Assembly: GCA_011009095.1 (NCBI GenBank)
Contig: VTPC01091236.1
Span: forward strand, 417,313-481,312
DNA from: Ignelater luminosus
Lineage: Eukaryota > Arthropoda > Insecta > Coleoptera > Elateridae
Length of the DNA stretch: 64,000 nucleotides
Direction of reading: 5' to 3'
Shown here: piece by piece, positions 11,782 through 23,970 of the stretch
Layout of the letters: the number at the start of each line of letters is the position of its first letter
Numbering within the stretch: position 1 is the first letter of the stretch
Position numbers and translations under genes: made by a program
Notes under the pieces: generated by a model
The model's input: the letters and a program-made list of their open reading frames with translations, nothing else
The model's database searches: none
Told to the model about the DNA's origin: nothing

Positions 11782-14700
11782 TCATTCAAGATTCAAATAA
11801 GGTTTGGTGTCTTCTATTTTTATCAATCTCCTAGGATCCACCTTTTCAGAACACATTGGACAAGGTTCTTCAGATTCTGTGATTCTAAAAACGCATTAGG
11901 TTGTAAGTTGATTACAAATAATATTCGATATCAAACTTACTCTAAGAACTCTGATCGAATTGCTGGAAAATCGCATTCTGGACAAGCTGTTAGGTCCATT
12001 TTTATAATATGCCTTCCCTATAACACACAAATCTTCATTAAATAATAGACATTGTTAAAATAAAAAACTTACAGTAACTATACAGAAAGGAATATTATTT
12101 TTGCATTTATCACAATTAATCTCAGTTTCTTCCAAAAGCGTTTCACAATAAGGACATGGAGTTAAAGCTTCGATGGGGTCACCACCAGTTTCACTGTTTT
12201 TTCCATTTTTTGGAGGTTTCCTTACTACACCCTCGATTTTTTTTGCATACTTTGGATCCACTTGCTTTCTATATTCTGGATTCTGAATTAACATTGCTGC
12301 ATATGTATAAGCAGCATTTCTCAATCCAGCTCTATGGCACTCGATTACCGTTGATGTTAGAATCGGGACAATATCTAAAACCCATAAGTCATTTATTAGA
12401 TGCCGATTTTTATAATAAGCGACTCACGTGATGGAAACTTTGAAATGTTATTAGCCACTCTGACCAACATTCTTGCACCCTTTAAGTGGTCACCTTTACG
12501 AACATGTAACCTCACTAATATGTAACTATGCAACAACATGAGATTCCAATACATTTCGTGAGGTATTCTTATGTCGTTACTTTTCAATTCCTGATACATA
12601 CTGAACAGAATATCGTGAGCATTTCTATAATTTCCGTTTATCTGTTCCTCGTTAGCAATTATAATAGCAGACTTTGAAGCTTCCTTGTATTGTTTACGAG
12701 CCATATACAAACGGAATAAATATTTAGCATCTTTTGGTATACCATCAGCTTCTCCAAGTAAAAATTCAATTAACTGATTTGCTAAATGATCATCATTCGA
12801 TGAAGCAATTACGTCTATAGCTATAGTAATAGCTTCGTTTTCGTCTGAATTCGATTTTGCTGCTTTTAACAAATGTTTCATAGCCTAGAATGAAAATATA
12901 GCAATATAGTTCTTTAATTACAAATACAAACTAAGCAGAAAAAAATAGATAAAGACAGTATACTCAGTCTTTTTCTAGCTCTTGTAGTTTCTGAGATACC
13001 CTGCATTTACCTCAAATTTAGGCCACCTTGTACAGTTATGTTACCTTCCGATACTCCCGTGCATGATAAAAGTATTTTCCAGCTAGCAGACTGTTCCTTT
13101 CGATTTCAAAATGATTTGCTAAACTATTAAAATCTTGCGGTCTCAATTCATCAGCCGACAATGTATTTAACAGTATTTCTCCATACAACTGTAACTTTCC
13201 ATGCTTTCTTGCCAACTCAAATGCTTCAGAATTACATTGAGACAATACAAGGAAACGTATAGCTGATGAATAATCATTTAAACGTTGGAAAAATCTATAA
13301 AATTCAGTTTTACATTAAAATATCAAAAATATAGTTATTACAAGGGACCAACCTTGCAACCATCTTAGCTCCTTCAGCACTTTTCGTTTCTTGCACTAAT
13401 TCAACTGCAGTTTCCGGATTGTTCAAATAATCAAGCTGTAAGCGTACGACCGAATCGAAATCTTTAGCAACATAATATGCATTTGCAGCATCCTCATATT
13501 TTCCTTCGTGTTCTTTAGCTTTAGCATATTGCAAATGAATCTTGCTTGAAGTAACATTAGGTAGCAATTCTCCAACTTTCTGCCAATTCTTAAGTTTAAT
13601 GTAATTTGAAGCTGCTTTATCATAGACAGAAGCTTTTTCAAATAACATTGCTGCGTCTGCTAGTTGTTTCTTTGATTCCAAAGCTTCAGCACATTCTTTA
13701 AATAATTGTTTATTATTTAAATCCAATGCTGTATTAATACCATGTTTATAATTATTACAACGTATCGATGTTCGAGCTATACCACATTTACATATGAAAA
13801 TGTGTTCAGGATTTATGTTTTCTTGTAGTCCTTTTTCATAATGTAGATATGCTTCAGAGTAATTTCCTCTACAATAGAAATAATATCAAACAAAAGCATT
13901 ACTTAATGAGTAGGCCAGGGCTTCCACAAGCTGTGATGCATAAAAAAACTGAAGAAAGTGAGTGAATTTTGCAAATAAAGTGAGAAATAGTAAATAACTA
14001 GGCAGGGCTTTATACGGAAAGAAAAAGCTGCTACTACTCCAGTGTTGGCAGTTGTAAAACATCTTCTCCCTACCTATCTAACAAAAATGTCGCCTGTAAC
14101 GGTACAAAAATCTTCAACTTCAAAAATTCTTGAAATCATGCTTGTGTAATCCGACTGACATGCTACAAGCAGTGTTGAGCAATTCTGTCAACAATATGAT
14201 AACTTGCTGCTTGCTTGTGAACTTTTTATGCTGTAGGTGAAAATCATCAACCAACAGATGGAGCTAAACTTTGTCAAAATGTATCAAAACAGCAAAGAAA
14301 TGGGTTATTATAGCTATAACTAATGTTGCCAGAGCAGGCATAAATTTCCAAATCTAAAGATTTATAATTATTATTATTGTTTCTTAGAATATGTTTCATT
14401 GTTGGGGTAATAGTGTGATAACTCTCATGATGATGGAGTTTTCTTATAAGGTCCATAAATAATAGCATATTGTAAAAGGTAGGTTAACCTATACGTTTCC
14501 CCCAACGAGTTCAATCACAAATGCTGAATAATACTGAGAAATACACACCCTCAAGACGTATTCAAAACTACCATCAAGGCAATCCATTTTTAACAATTTC
14601 CTGATTTCCAACATAAATTGTCATAAAATAATGTAAATAACATTGTCTATGTTAATCTAAACTTAATCTTTTCAACCACAAATGACTGCTAATAGGAAGA

Positions 14701-17700
14701 TGTATCCACCAGTATTATTTACAGACTTTGGTTTTTCTCCAATTCTGTGTGTCCAAGAAAGTATGCAACAAATGGAAACATTCTTTTTATCAACTTCTCA
14801 GAAAAGTTGTTTATTTACAGAATTTTGTACTTGCTCCAAAACTTCCAATAATAGAAATAAAATTTTGATTATTATCAACAATAATAAAGAAAATTCAAAA
14901 AAATATTATTTTTCCATTAGAAAACGACTAAATTGCAAATTTACTCAAAATTTTTAATTTATCTTCAATAAATCTCCATCTCTTTAAGATCCTCACTTAT
15001 TTCTCCACCACGTTAAAAAATTCCCTAATTTGGCGAAAACTCTCCATACCCGGCAACACAATACTGCAGTACTCACAACTTACAGAGCGACCAACATCAG
15101 AAAAGCCCTGAGTGGGTGTATACGGAGGAGTTACATGTTGACCAATTACACTCACATCCAAAAACCTTTCGGCAGGAAATTTAAATAAAACTAAACATCA
15201 CCAATAACATGTAAATGATTTAAGGCAACTTTTTGTCAGTTAGGGTACTCAAGTAAAATTACGCTCCTAACTGGTCGACATTGTTTCTTATTGAAATTAG
15301 TTCGCATACTTTCCAAGCTTTTCTGAGGTTGGTAGTACTGTATCTTCAATTTTCATTTTGTATCTCCTCGTAGAGCCCTGCACGGGCGGAAATTTCCAGG
15401 ACTGGCCCGACTGGAGACAAACCTGACGTGACCCGAAAAAGCTTAAGAGCCCCAAACGTTACGAGACATCTGAACGATGCAACAGAGAAGCCTGAGGAGG
15501 CGAGAATTCCAAAAGCACCAACAGGTTCAAGAAGCCTGATAGGGCTGAGAGATCAAAACGATTTAACAGCCCCGAAGGGCCAAGAAGTCAAAAAGACCCA
15601 ACGACTCAAATGATTTGACAGGCTCGAGAGATCAAAACGGTCCCATAAGCCAAAAGAGGTAAGAAATCCAAAAGGTTTGACAGGTCTGAGAAGCCCGACA
15701 GGGTCAAGAGATTAAAATGGTCCAACAGCCCCAAAAGGCCAAGAAGTCAAAAAGGCCTGACGACCCAAACGATCCGACAAGCCCAAGAGATCAAAACGGT
15801 CCGATAAGCCTGAAGGGCCGAGAAGTCAAAAAGGCTCGACACGCCTGAGTAGCCCGATAGGGTCAAGAGATTAAAACAGTCCAATAGCCCCAAAAGGCCG
15901 AGAAGTCCAAATGGCTCGTCAGACCCAATAGGCTCCAACAGCTTGAAAAGCCCAACAACGGCCCAATTAACATAGGCCCGAAAAGTCCAATAAATTTTTA
16001 AACTGAGGCCCGGCCCATTTCGAACCAAGCTGCGTAAAGGCGAAGGTAAACAAGGACCTTTGAAAGGTAATGAATTTGTTGATTAAATATTAATTTGATT
16101 GAAATATATGATTATGGAATTTAGAAGTGAAGTAACGTTCAGTTAGGAGTAATGTAGTCTTTAAAATGTAGTTAATAATTGAAGAGTGCAGTCACATTTA
16201 AATAGTTTTGAGATATTTCAATTTAAAGTACACTCTTCGATCGCTTTTACATACAGCACCTATTTTTGTTTGCAGTTTGCAGTGACTTAGATCGGTTTTT
16301 CCTTAATTTCAAGTACACAGTGTGAAAGAGCAGGAATGAAACTATAAGAAATGATGTATAACTCATATTCGGGTCTAACGTGACTTAGATTGTTTTTCCC
16401 CTGTACCCTTCATATTAATAATAAAAAAGGATAACTTAAAAATAACTAATAATAAAGAAACTTAAGAAGAATAAATGTATAAAAAGAATTGAACCTTAAA
16501 AATAATATAAATATTAAAATAAATAATTTAAAAATATCTTTTTAATATATTAATATAACATGGACAAAAGTAAAAAGAAAAACACAATTCTGCAAATAGA
16601 GACCCTGAGAACACAAGAGAAAGAAACTAAGTACGTGACATTAATACGTGTAAAATTAAAGAAAGTCAAAATTTCAAGTTCCAGAAGTTTAATGTCAAGC
16701 ATGAAACGAATGTAACATATAAGATTCAAATGCACTAAAAGACTTTATTACATATTGCATGATAGATCCAATTAGGAAGCAAGAAAAAAAATTAAAAACA
16801 AAAAACACATTATTACGAATCTCGATATCGTAAAGTGTACCTGTGCTTTTGAATAGAAAAAAAATGTTTCTGAAAAGTAAAATAGAATCCACCCAACGAG
16901 AGATTCAACAGATAATTAATCAAATAGTACCACCAGCCACTCAACAACAAGTAGCCATTACGCTGCACCCAATGGGAGTTGCGCCTCTGAACTTCATGGT
17001 TCGACGATGTGGAAGTTTTCATTTCTCCACAGTGTTACTACTTGTGCTAGAATTCTTATTATCCTTTATGGTGAATAAGAACTGAGTAAAAGAATACCAG
17101 AACAGCAAGGGGTGAAGAATGAGTTAAGGTGAAAAGTGACAAAGTAAAAAGTGTAGTGTTTAGATAAGATGTAGTTTTATGAAAAAGTTAAGACAATCAT
17201 AGAAAAAAATCAAAACTTGTTGTATAGTGAGTTATTTTTAAAAAGTGAGCTTGTGGAAGGCCCAGTATACTTCTACACCTACATAAACTCTAACTGTTGC
17301 GCGTATTCTCGAGATATGTATGGAATCTGATCTGGCGCCATCTTTTTAGATAGCTGTAGTGCTTGATCCCACTGTAATAAATCCCTACGCATTTCTAAAG
17401 CAGCTGAAGGGTTGCTTGAACTTAAAAACCATTGTTGAGCACGATCATAGTCGTTTAGAAACATTGCAACATATCCTGCAATAAGTTTGTAATCTTCCAA
17501 GTGAGAAATCTCTTGTAAGGCCATAACAAGTGCAGCATCTTCAACTTGTTTGTAAGCCCGTAAAGCTAGATTAAATTAAAAGTATTAAATATTCAAAGTT
17601 TTTAGCTTTATATTTACCCAATTCAATTTCCAAATTTTTCAAGGCTTCTTCTGCTACTTTTCTCCATGATTCTTTTGATTTTAACTGTACACAAATATTC

Positions 17701-20423
17701 CATGCAGGAATATACCTAAATATTACATAAAAATTTAAATTACAAAAAGATCTCAGTAATTAAATTGAATAATGTTACCTATGCAATGCAAGTTGTTTGT
17801 TTAATAAATTTTCTAAAACTTTTGGTTCTCTATCGACGACGCCTAATTGAGAAGCTTCATGAGTTGACAAAGTTAACTGAGTTAACTGTCCTCCAGAAGT
17901 TGCTAATATAACTTCACCACTAAACATAAATAAAGGTATCTGCTTAGAAACTAATGTTGTTGTACCTACAAACTGCACTGAAGAACCTGCAGCAAAACAA
18001 TTAATTAAAAACGAGAACGTCACATTAGCACATTGTTAGTTTCTTTTTACCAAAAACAGAAAATTTGTTATACATATACGTTAAGATATCTTGATCATTA
18101 TAAACAATAAAAATATTTCTATCTGTTATATTGCTGTCCCATGTAACACCGGTAACTTTATTTGGTAACTGTGGAATAGGAACTACTTCGTTCATAACCT
18201 AGCAAATAAATTATTAAGATATAAAATGCCACTACGTGCACTACAAAGACACTACTTACGGCATTGTAAACATAACCTTGGCTTTTTACATCTATAAAAA
18301 CTAAACGCGTTCCAGCAGGATCAACAAAAACATCAACTATACCAACTGCATGCTTATAATCGTTAGATTGTGTCCAATCCTCAACACAAAAATAAATTAG
18401 CTGACCCATCTACAACCATTAGAAGTAGAATCTATTTAAGATTAACATAAATCAAGCTTACATCGGTAGCATAAATAAGAAAATCGGTAGTAAGGGCGTG
18501 ACAAGTTATTACAACATTTGGTGAATTTGAATCGGGAAATATTACACTTTCTCTTTCCTCGTGATTCACTTCTGGTTGTTCTATCTAAATTACATAAAGC
18601 AAGAATAGTAATAATATTGCTAATAATTATTTAGCTTTAATATTTTATTACCATATGCAACTGTATTTTTCCTTCGTACAAAACAGAAGCATATTCAACA
18701 TTTAATCTAATACTGGTCACTATACCAAGATATTGCCGATCTTTTAACAAAAGTGGAGCATCTTCAACTCCTATTCTTGGTTTAGTTAAATCATAAAACC
18801 AAGCTCTACTGTTCATACCAGCAGCTAAATGGTAAGGTCCTACAGCTATAAAGCTGGGTTCGGTTTCTAAAGCAATGGGTATGGGGGTCAGTTTTGACTT
18901 AAAAAAAAAGAAATGAAATTAATTATTTTGCTTGAGAAGCTAAAACCAAGATGCTCACTCTATCTGATGAAAAATTATACAGACTGACTTCAGCTAGACT
19001 TGAAAGCACGGCAATTCTTCCACCTGAAACAGCTGAAAGCGTAGGCATATACGAAACGTAAACATTCAAAGATCCATTTCTTGTACACACTGCTAACAAC
19101 TGCCCATCTGCACTCCAACCTATTCTTTCAATGCCAGTTTCTTGAGCTAAAGTAAGAACGCTTGAAGTTTCTTGCAGATTTGTTATATCATGAATTTTAA
19201 CTCTATGAAAACGAGGTAATATTAACAATACATAATGAATGTTACAAAGGATACTAACATATTATCACCGCACGATGCCACCTTTCCTATTTTATCACAA
19301 ATAGCTATATCCGTCAACATATTTTTATGATTCCTCACTTGAAAAAGTTCTTGTCCAACTTCTTTTATGTGAGTAGATATAGCAATAAAATAACCAGCAC
19401 TAAATCCTAATAATATATAACCGTCTCCAAACCATTTATAGGCAACTATTGTACCATAATGTTGTTGAAAAGCCAACTCTATTGGATTTTCAGGATCCAA
19501 CATATTAAATAAATATAAAGTACGTTTTCCGACTATTAAACTAACCTACAAATATTCGTTACAAATTCACAATGAATCAAAATATTTTTTAAAATAGTCA
19601 CCGTATTTTCACCACCTAATCTTTCATCCAATTTCATCTCAGAAAACTGAACATCTGCTGGTTCAGCTCTTAAAGCTACAACACGCAAGGTATCGCCTTC
19701 CATATTACTTATTGACAATGTTTTATCTTCCGAGCCAAGTGCTAACAGATTTTCTGTATTCCAAGAACCACAAGTAATTTTCTTTGAATGTTTACCAATT
19801 ATAGGAATTCGCCTAATAAATTGAATTCAAAATTATTTTTACTGCAATTTGAAAATTAATATAAAATTACTTCGATGTAGCATGATTATATATGGAAACG
19901 TTTCCTTTGGCTGTACCCACTGCTAGAATAGGACTAGTCTTCGCCCACAAAATACAAGTCATTACATCTCTTAACCCAATATCAACAACTTGTTTTTTGG
20001 ACGTGTTAGAATCCCACAAAATGAGTTGCGATGACCGACATATAATTCCTAATATATCTCCATCAGAATCCCAGCCAAATCCACTACACAGCCTTTAAAA
20101 TAATAAGCAAGTTAAATGATAAACAAACTATTTTATTCACTATTTATTTACCCTTGCAATCTTATACGTTCGTGAATCTGACCATACCGGTTAAAAATGT
20201 TTACCAGTGAATCAACTCCTGTCGTGGCTAGATAATTTCCTGAACCTCTTTGCCACGCTATATATAAGTCACCTAATCCATGAGGTTGTTCGAGGCGAAA
20301 TAGAAGCTGCAACAATTTATTTTCTAGTATTACTACATTGTGGGAAATTAGTGTTTTATAATAAACTACAATTATCACTTAACCTATGGTTAGAAAAACA
20401 AGAGGTACCTTTTCGCTTCCCAT
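11782..20423 (-). CDS. WDR19: WD repeat-containing protein 19 / IFT144, intraflagellar transport complex A subunit
   Basis: IFT144 belongs to the IFT-A complex, which drives retrograde transport and membrane-protein entry in cilia. I rebuilt 19 exons (minus strand, high to low): 20409-20423, 20152-20306, 19871-20092, 19602-19812, 19259-19545, 18959-19202, 18652-18897, 18462-18584, 18260-18409, 18051-18198, 17779-17986, 17618-17715, 17283-17565, 13353-13868, 13045-13294, 12428-12884, 12073-12374, 11941-12017, 11782-11884. All introns are GT-AG, phases agree, and the sum is 4095 nt, giving 1364 aa (human about 1342). The N-terminal half is WD40 beta-propeller (for example '[17 protein letters not shown]', '[11 protein letters not shown]'). 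The second half is TPR-like helices ('NISKFPS', '[14 protein letters not shown]', '[12 protein letters not shown]'). The C-terminus has four CxxC pairs at 1278, 1292, 1317 and 1339, typical of the family's zinc-binding tail. The start lies in a tiny 15-nt first exon (MGSEK), matching the short N-terminus of relatives. Intron 13 (13869-17282) is unusually long and filled with repeats. Confidence 0.97.
15367..16030. repeat. Degenerate short-period (about 12 bp) array, copy 1
   Basis: This is a run of variants of 'gaagcccgacag', 'ggtcaagagatt', 'aaaacggtccga' and 'ccaaaaggccaagaag', giving a roughly 12-bp rhythm. A higher-order unit of about 160 bp is visible: 'agggtcaagagattaaaa' occurs near 15698 and again near 15858 in the same surroundings. 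The array is far more GC- and purine-rich than its intron. It starts after 'agccctgcacgggcgg' and ends at 'gaggcccggcccatttcg'. A related array lies at 26225-26640, starting with a similar 'agctctgcatgtgccgg'. ORFs through it are compositional by-products. Confidence 0.8.
16181..16411 (-). mobile_element. MITE copy in WDR19 intron 13 (same family as 37031-37279)
   Basis: Read on the minus strand, the interior matches the element at 37031-37279 over nearly its full length. Shared pieces include 'tttgcagtgacttagat', 'cagtgtgaaagagcagg', 'actcatattc' and the end 'gtttttcccctgtac'. The right terminal repeat (tgacttagattgtttttc) is well kept; the left end is shortened. Confidence 0.7.
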
Positions 20424-20789
20424 TTTACTGTTAATTAGCAAAAGTTAACTAGTTTCATACAGTTCAATCATATTTGTTTGTATTTTAAGGTTTTTAGGAA
20501 TGTGGTATTTAACATCTGTCAAAAAATCACAAAACGGTATGCTGTCATTTGCTAGTTATTTTGACGTTTGTGACGTTTACTGAATAATATCCAATAAAGA
20601 TTGAGTATAAGATCGATTTTTCCGGTTTTAACCAATGAGAACTAAGAACTAATTATGGATTTCTTTGATTTCTTTCTTTTTTTTAGCGCTTATGTTTCTT
20701 ATGTTTTGGTACTTCTGCAGAAGTGTGAGTTTTGTAATTTGTAATTATAACCTATAAAAAGTATTATTGTCATTTTTATTCGTTTAAAA
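20424..20789. promoter_or_regulatory. Shared head-to-head promoter region of WDR19 and eIF2B5
   Basis: The two start codons lie 366 bp apart and point away from each other, so both 5' UTRs and both core promoters must fit here unless an upstream untranslated exon exists. Visible elements are two TGACGT boxes 3 bp apart (20562-20567 and 20571-20576, CRE/ATF-like half sites) and two CCAAT boxes (20591-20595, 20632-20636). I saw no clear RFX X-box, which would be expected for a cilium-only gene. Promoter function is inferred from position. Confidence 0.6.
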
Positions 20790-23700
20790 ATGTCACATAA
20801 AAGTAAAGAAGTTATTAAAAAAGATGTGGTTCAAGCGGTGGTAGTTGCAGAAAATTTTCGAAATGATTTTGCACCAATAACCAATGACACCCCACTGGTA
20901 GGATGAAGAGGATGATGCAATATTTTTTCTCTGCATTAATTATTGATATTTTAGGCCCTTTTACCTTTATTAAATGTAGCCCTTATTGATTATACATTGG
21001 AATTCTTATCGCTGGGTGGGATCGAAGAAACGTTTTTATTTTGTTGTTCGAATGTTGATCTTATTAAAGAACATCTGGAGTTAGAATTAGGTCGTTTTGA
21101 TTGTAACTTTTATTACTGATACAATTAATTTTAGGAAAAGTATTAAGAATTCAGCAGGATGGTCTTTAACAATGAAAGTAAATATTATTATATCTGAAAG
21201 CTGTAGATCTTTTGGTGATTGCCTAAGAGATCTAGATGCTAAAGGATTAATACGTAGTGATTTTGTGTTATTAGAATCAGGAACTATAGGAAATATAAAA
21301 TTATTACCAATTCTTAAAAAGCATAAGTATGTTTTAATCATTTTAAGTAAAGAAATTTTATGTGGATGTGATAAAAATATGTTTTTAGTGAAATCTGCAA
21401 GGTAGACAAAGGTGCTGCAATGACTATAATATTACAAGAAGCTGGTGTAGGACAAGCTGGTAGATGTTTACATGAAGAATTGTTGTTAGTCTCTACTTTA
21501 AATAATCGAGTGTTGTTTCATCAAAAATTAGGGCGATCTAATACTAGGAAAATTGAATTACCACTAGTAAATAAATCTTGAAGCATAATAATGTGACTGT
21601 GAATAAATTGGAGTGTTTTAGGAAATATTAGTTGATAATTCGGCTGTAAACATTTTACATAATTTAAAAGACACCCACATTGCAATTTGTTCAGCATCCG
21701 TTCTACCTTTATTTTCTGACAATTTCGATTTTCAAACTAGGGATGATTTCGTTCGCGGATTATTGATTAATGAAGAAATCTTAGGAAGCACAATTTATTG
21801 GCATCTTATTAAAGGTAGTCAGTATGGAGCTAGTATTACAAATTGGCGAATGTATCAAGCTGTTAGGTAAGACTTGATGTGTGTAACATGAGAGTTGGAA
21901 ATAACAAAAAAATATTCAATTTATAGCCGTGAAATACTACACCGATGGACATATCCGTTAGTTCCTGATATGGGAATATCAACTAGAGAGAATAATTATA
22001 CACATCTTAAAAATAACATTTATCGCAATAAAAATGTTCATCTTGCCAAGTAGGTGTAATTGTTTTTACATTTCTAATTATGTTTATAGCAAACAACTGT
22101 CAATCTCAGATTTCTGAATATTTCTTGACGGTGATGACATCTATTTAATGCGACTTTCTTCGTGTGTACCTAGTTGCAAAAAGTTACTAAATGGTTTTAG
22201 GTTATGTTGCATTTGATAATTAAATTTCAAAAAGTTGATGATTTTAAGAAGAAATAAACAAATAATATGACTAATAAAATAAGAATTTTAAGTATAGATA
22301 GTATTGAGAAAATAGGGCAATTGAAAACTACTCACAATTTTGAATTATTGAATTATTCATTAATTTCAACAATAAAAGATTAAGTTTCCTAACAGCAATT
22401 GGTACATGTAGTACCAACCAACTGTCTATTTGACAGTTGTTTGCTTAAGCGAACCCAAGTTTTTTATAACCTTGCTTTTTATTACTGGATATGAAAATCT
22501 TATATCAAAATTGTTTATAGGAATAGTAATCTTGTAGAAGATGTAATAATTGGATCTGGCAGCTCAATATCAGATGGTTCTCAAATATCAAAGTCAATAA
22601 TTGGTGAAAATATTAAAATCGGTAAAAATGTAATAATTGAAGATTCTTTCATATTTTCTAACACAAGCATTGGAGATAATTGCACCATAAAACATAGCGT
22701 AATTGGATCTGATTGCATTTTAAAACCTGGCAATAAAGTAACTTGTGGCAGTATATTAGGGAAAGGTGTTCAATTACCAAAAGACAAATTTGTTGAAGAT
22801 AGTTTAGTGCAATCTAAGAAACCTGAAGGTGGTAAGTAAGATGAGCAAAATTAAATTTTGTGATTACTAATTGATAATTTGTAACAGCTTGTGCTGCTGA
22901 CAAGTTAGGTGAAAAAGCATATAAATTGAAACACACAGATGATGATGAAGAATCTGACTCTGAAGAAGAAGGTTTAGTCAAACAACTCTCTAGATTGCAT
23001 ATAGCTGATCAGGAAATTGAAGAATCAGATGATGAAAGTGTGGCATCTTCAAAAAGTGATGAAGAATTGTCCTACACTACCTCTCCCGTCCCAGATGATA
23101 CTAATTGTATGTTTTTAATAGAATTTGTAAAATAACATTGTAATGCACAAATTGCTAATCAGTAGTGTGCTCACATAGTTTTACTTGTTATTTTACACTT
23201 TTAACTACAAGTTCCCTATTAATATCTTTATAATTCTCTTACTACTCTTCTTGTTTCAGTATTCTTAACTGAAGTAATCGACAGCCTAGCAAGAGGTTTT
23301 GAAGATAAATTACAATGTGACAATTTGATTCTTGAAATTAATTCATCACGTTACGCTTATAACGTCACCGTTAAAGAGGTGACGCTTATTTATTTATAAA
23401 TTTTAATTTATTTTCAAAATCTACAAACACTAGGTTATTTAAACAATTTATTTTTACTTTTAGGTAAATTTCAACGTTGTAAAAGCTATTTTAATGTTGC
23501 CATTTCAATTATCTACTGGACAACCGTATTTGCATTCTCTACGGCCCTTATTAGTTTACTTCTCTCCGATCCTGAAGAATTATATACGTAATACTAATGC
23601 TATGACTGATTGTCTCCAAGCTGTCCAGGTTAGTATTTCTTTATAGACATCCAATAAATTTTTTATAAGTGTTACGCATGCTTTTATTTAAATTTTCAGG

Positions 23701-23903
23701 AAGTAGCCTCAACTAATAATGAACTAAATGAATGTGTTGTTACTGTACTGAACTGGTTCTACAATAAGGATCATTTATCAGAAGAAATGATTTTATCTTG
23801 GTTTTCTGGTATAGATAAAAATACTAGATTTTATGCAAGGGTACAACCGTTTATTAACTGGTTGCAAGAAGCAGAAGAAGCATCTTCTTCCGAAGATGAA
23901 TGA
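20790..23903 (+). CDS. EIF2B5: Translation initiation factor eIF2B subunit epsilon
   Basis: This is the catalytic subunit of eIF2B, the guanine-nucleotide exchange factor that recharges eIF2 with GTP. Eleven exons: 20790-20897, 20955-21079, 21135-21326, 21389-21566, 21622-21866, 21927-22049, 22521-22831, 22888-23106, 23260-23378, 23464-23628, 23700-23903. The sum is 1989 nt, or 662 aa. Introns are GT-AG and phases agree; the exon 2 donor is GTTAGA after 'ctgga', which keeps the frame. The N-terminal pyrophosphorylase-like domain shows '[17 protein letters not shown]' and '[14 protein letters not shown]', both hallmarks of epsilon. Exon 7 (residues about 325-415) holds the left-handed beta-helix hexapeptides ([16 protein letters not shown] and following). 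An acidic linker lies at 445-455. The C-terminal W2 domain includes '[16 protein letters not shown]', 'EEMILSWF' and the acidic end EASSSEDE that binds eIF2-beta. Usual length is about 650-720 aa. The polyadenylation signal AATAAA at 23965 lies 61 nt past the stop. Confidence 0.97.
22089..22444. mobile_element. MITE in eIF2B5 intron 6
   Basis: The ends GCAAACAACTGTCAA (22089-22103) and TTGACAGTTGTTTGC (22430-22444) are exact 15-bp inverted repeats 356 bp apart, with no coding capacity between them. They sit in the only eIF2B5 intron that is clearly enlarged (22050-22520, against 50-160 bp for the others). No unambiguous target duplication is visible, so the superfamily is open. Confidence 0.75.
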
Positions 23904-23964
23904 ATTTATAAAATGAACAAATGTGTATATAATTTTTTTCTATATAAAATGTTTGTCCATTTTT

Positions 23965-23970
23965 AATAAA
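23965..23970 (+). terminator. Polyadenylation signal of eIF2B5
   Basis: AATAAA lies 61 nt after the stop codon and is followed within 20-40 nt by T-rich sequence ('tgttttctaaaacc', 'cttgttttttaag'). It is the first canonical signal downstream. Confidence 0.65.

Larger units (their letters stand above)
13869..17282 (-). other. WDR19 intron 13, enlarged by repeats
   Basis: At 3.4 kb this is the only WDR19 intron above about 100-170 bp. It holds a degenerate short-period array (15367-16030) and a reverse-oriented MITE (about 16181-16411). The rest is AT-rich and shows no gene; the ORFs at 14682-14957, 16843-17085 and their antisense partners have no recognisable domain. Splice ends are good: the donor GTAGGT is at 17277-17282 (minus) and the acceptor TAG at 13869-13871. 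Confidence 0.8.

Noticed and set aside
15428..16028. ORFs on both strands of the short-period array
   Set aside because: Open frames arise because the repeat lacks stops; low-complexity translation, no codon bias.
16843..17085. 80-aa ORF in WDR19 intron 13
   Set aside because: No domain, and it lies wholly inside an intron between well-supported exons.
21060..21134. Apparent frameshift in eIF2B5 exon 2/3
   Set aside because: Using the donor GTTAGA after 'ctgga' (21079) restores the phase and the expected protein, so no lesion is needed.
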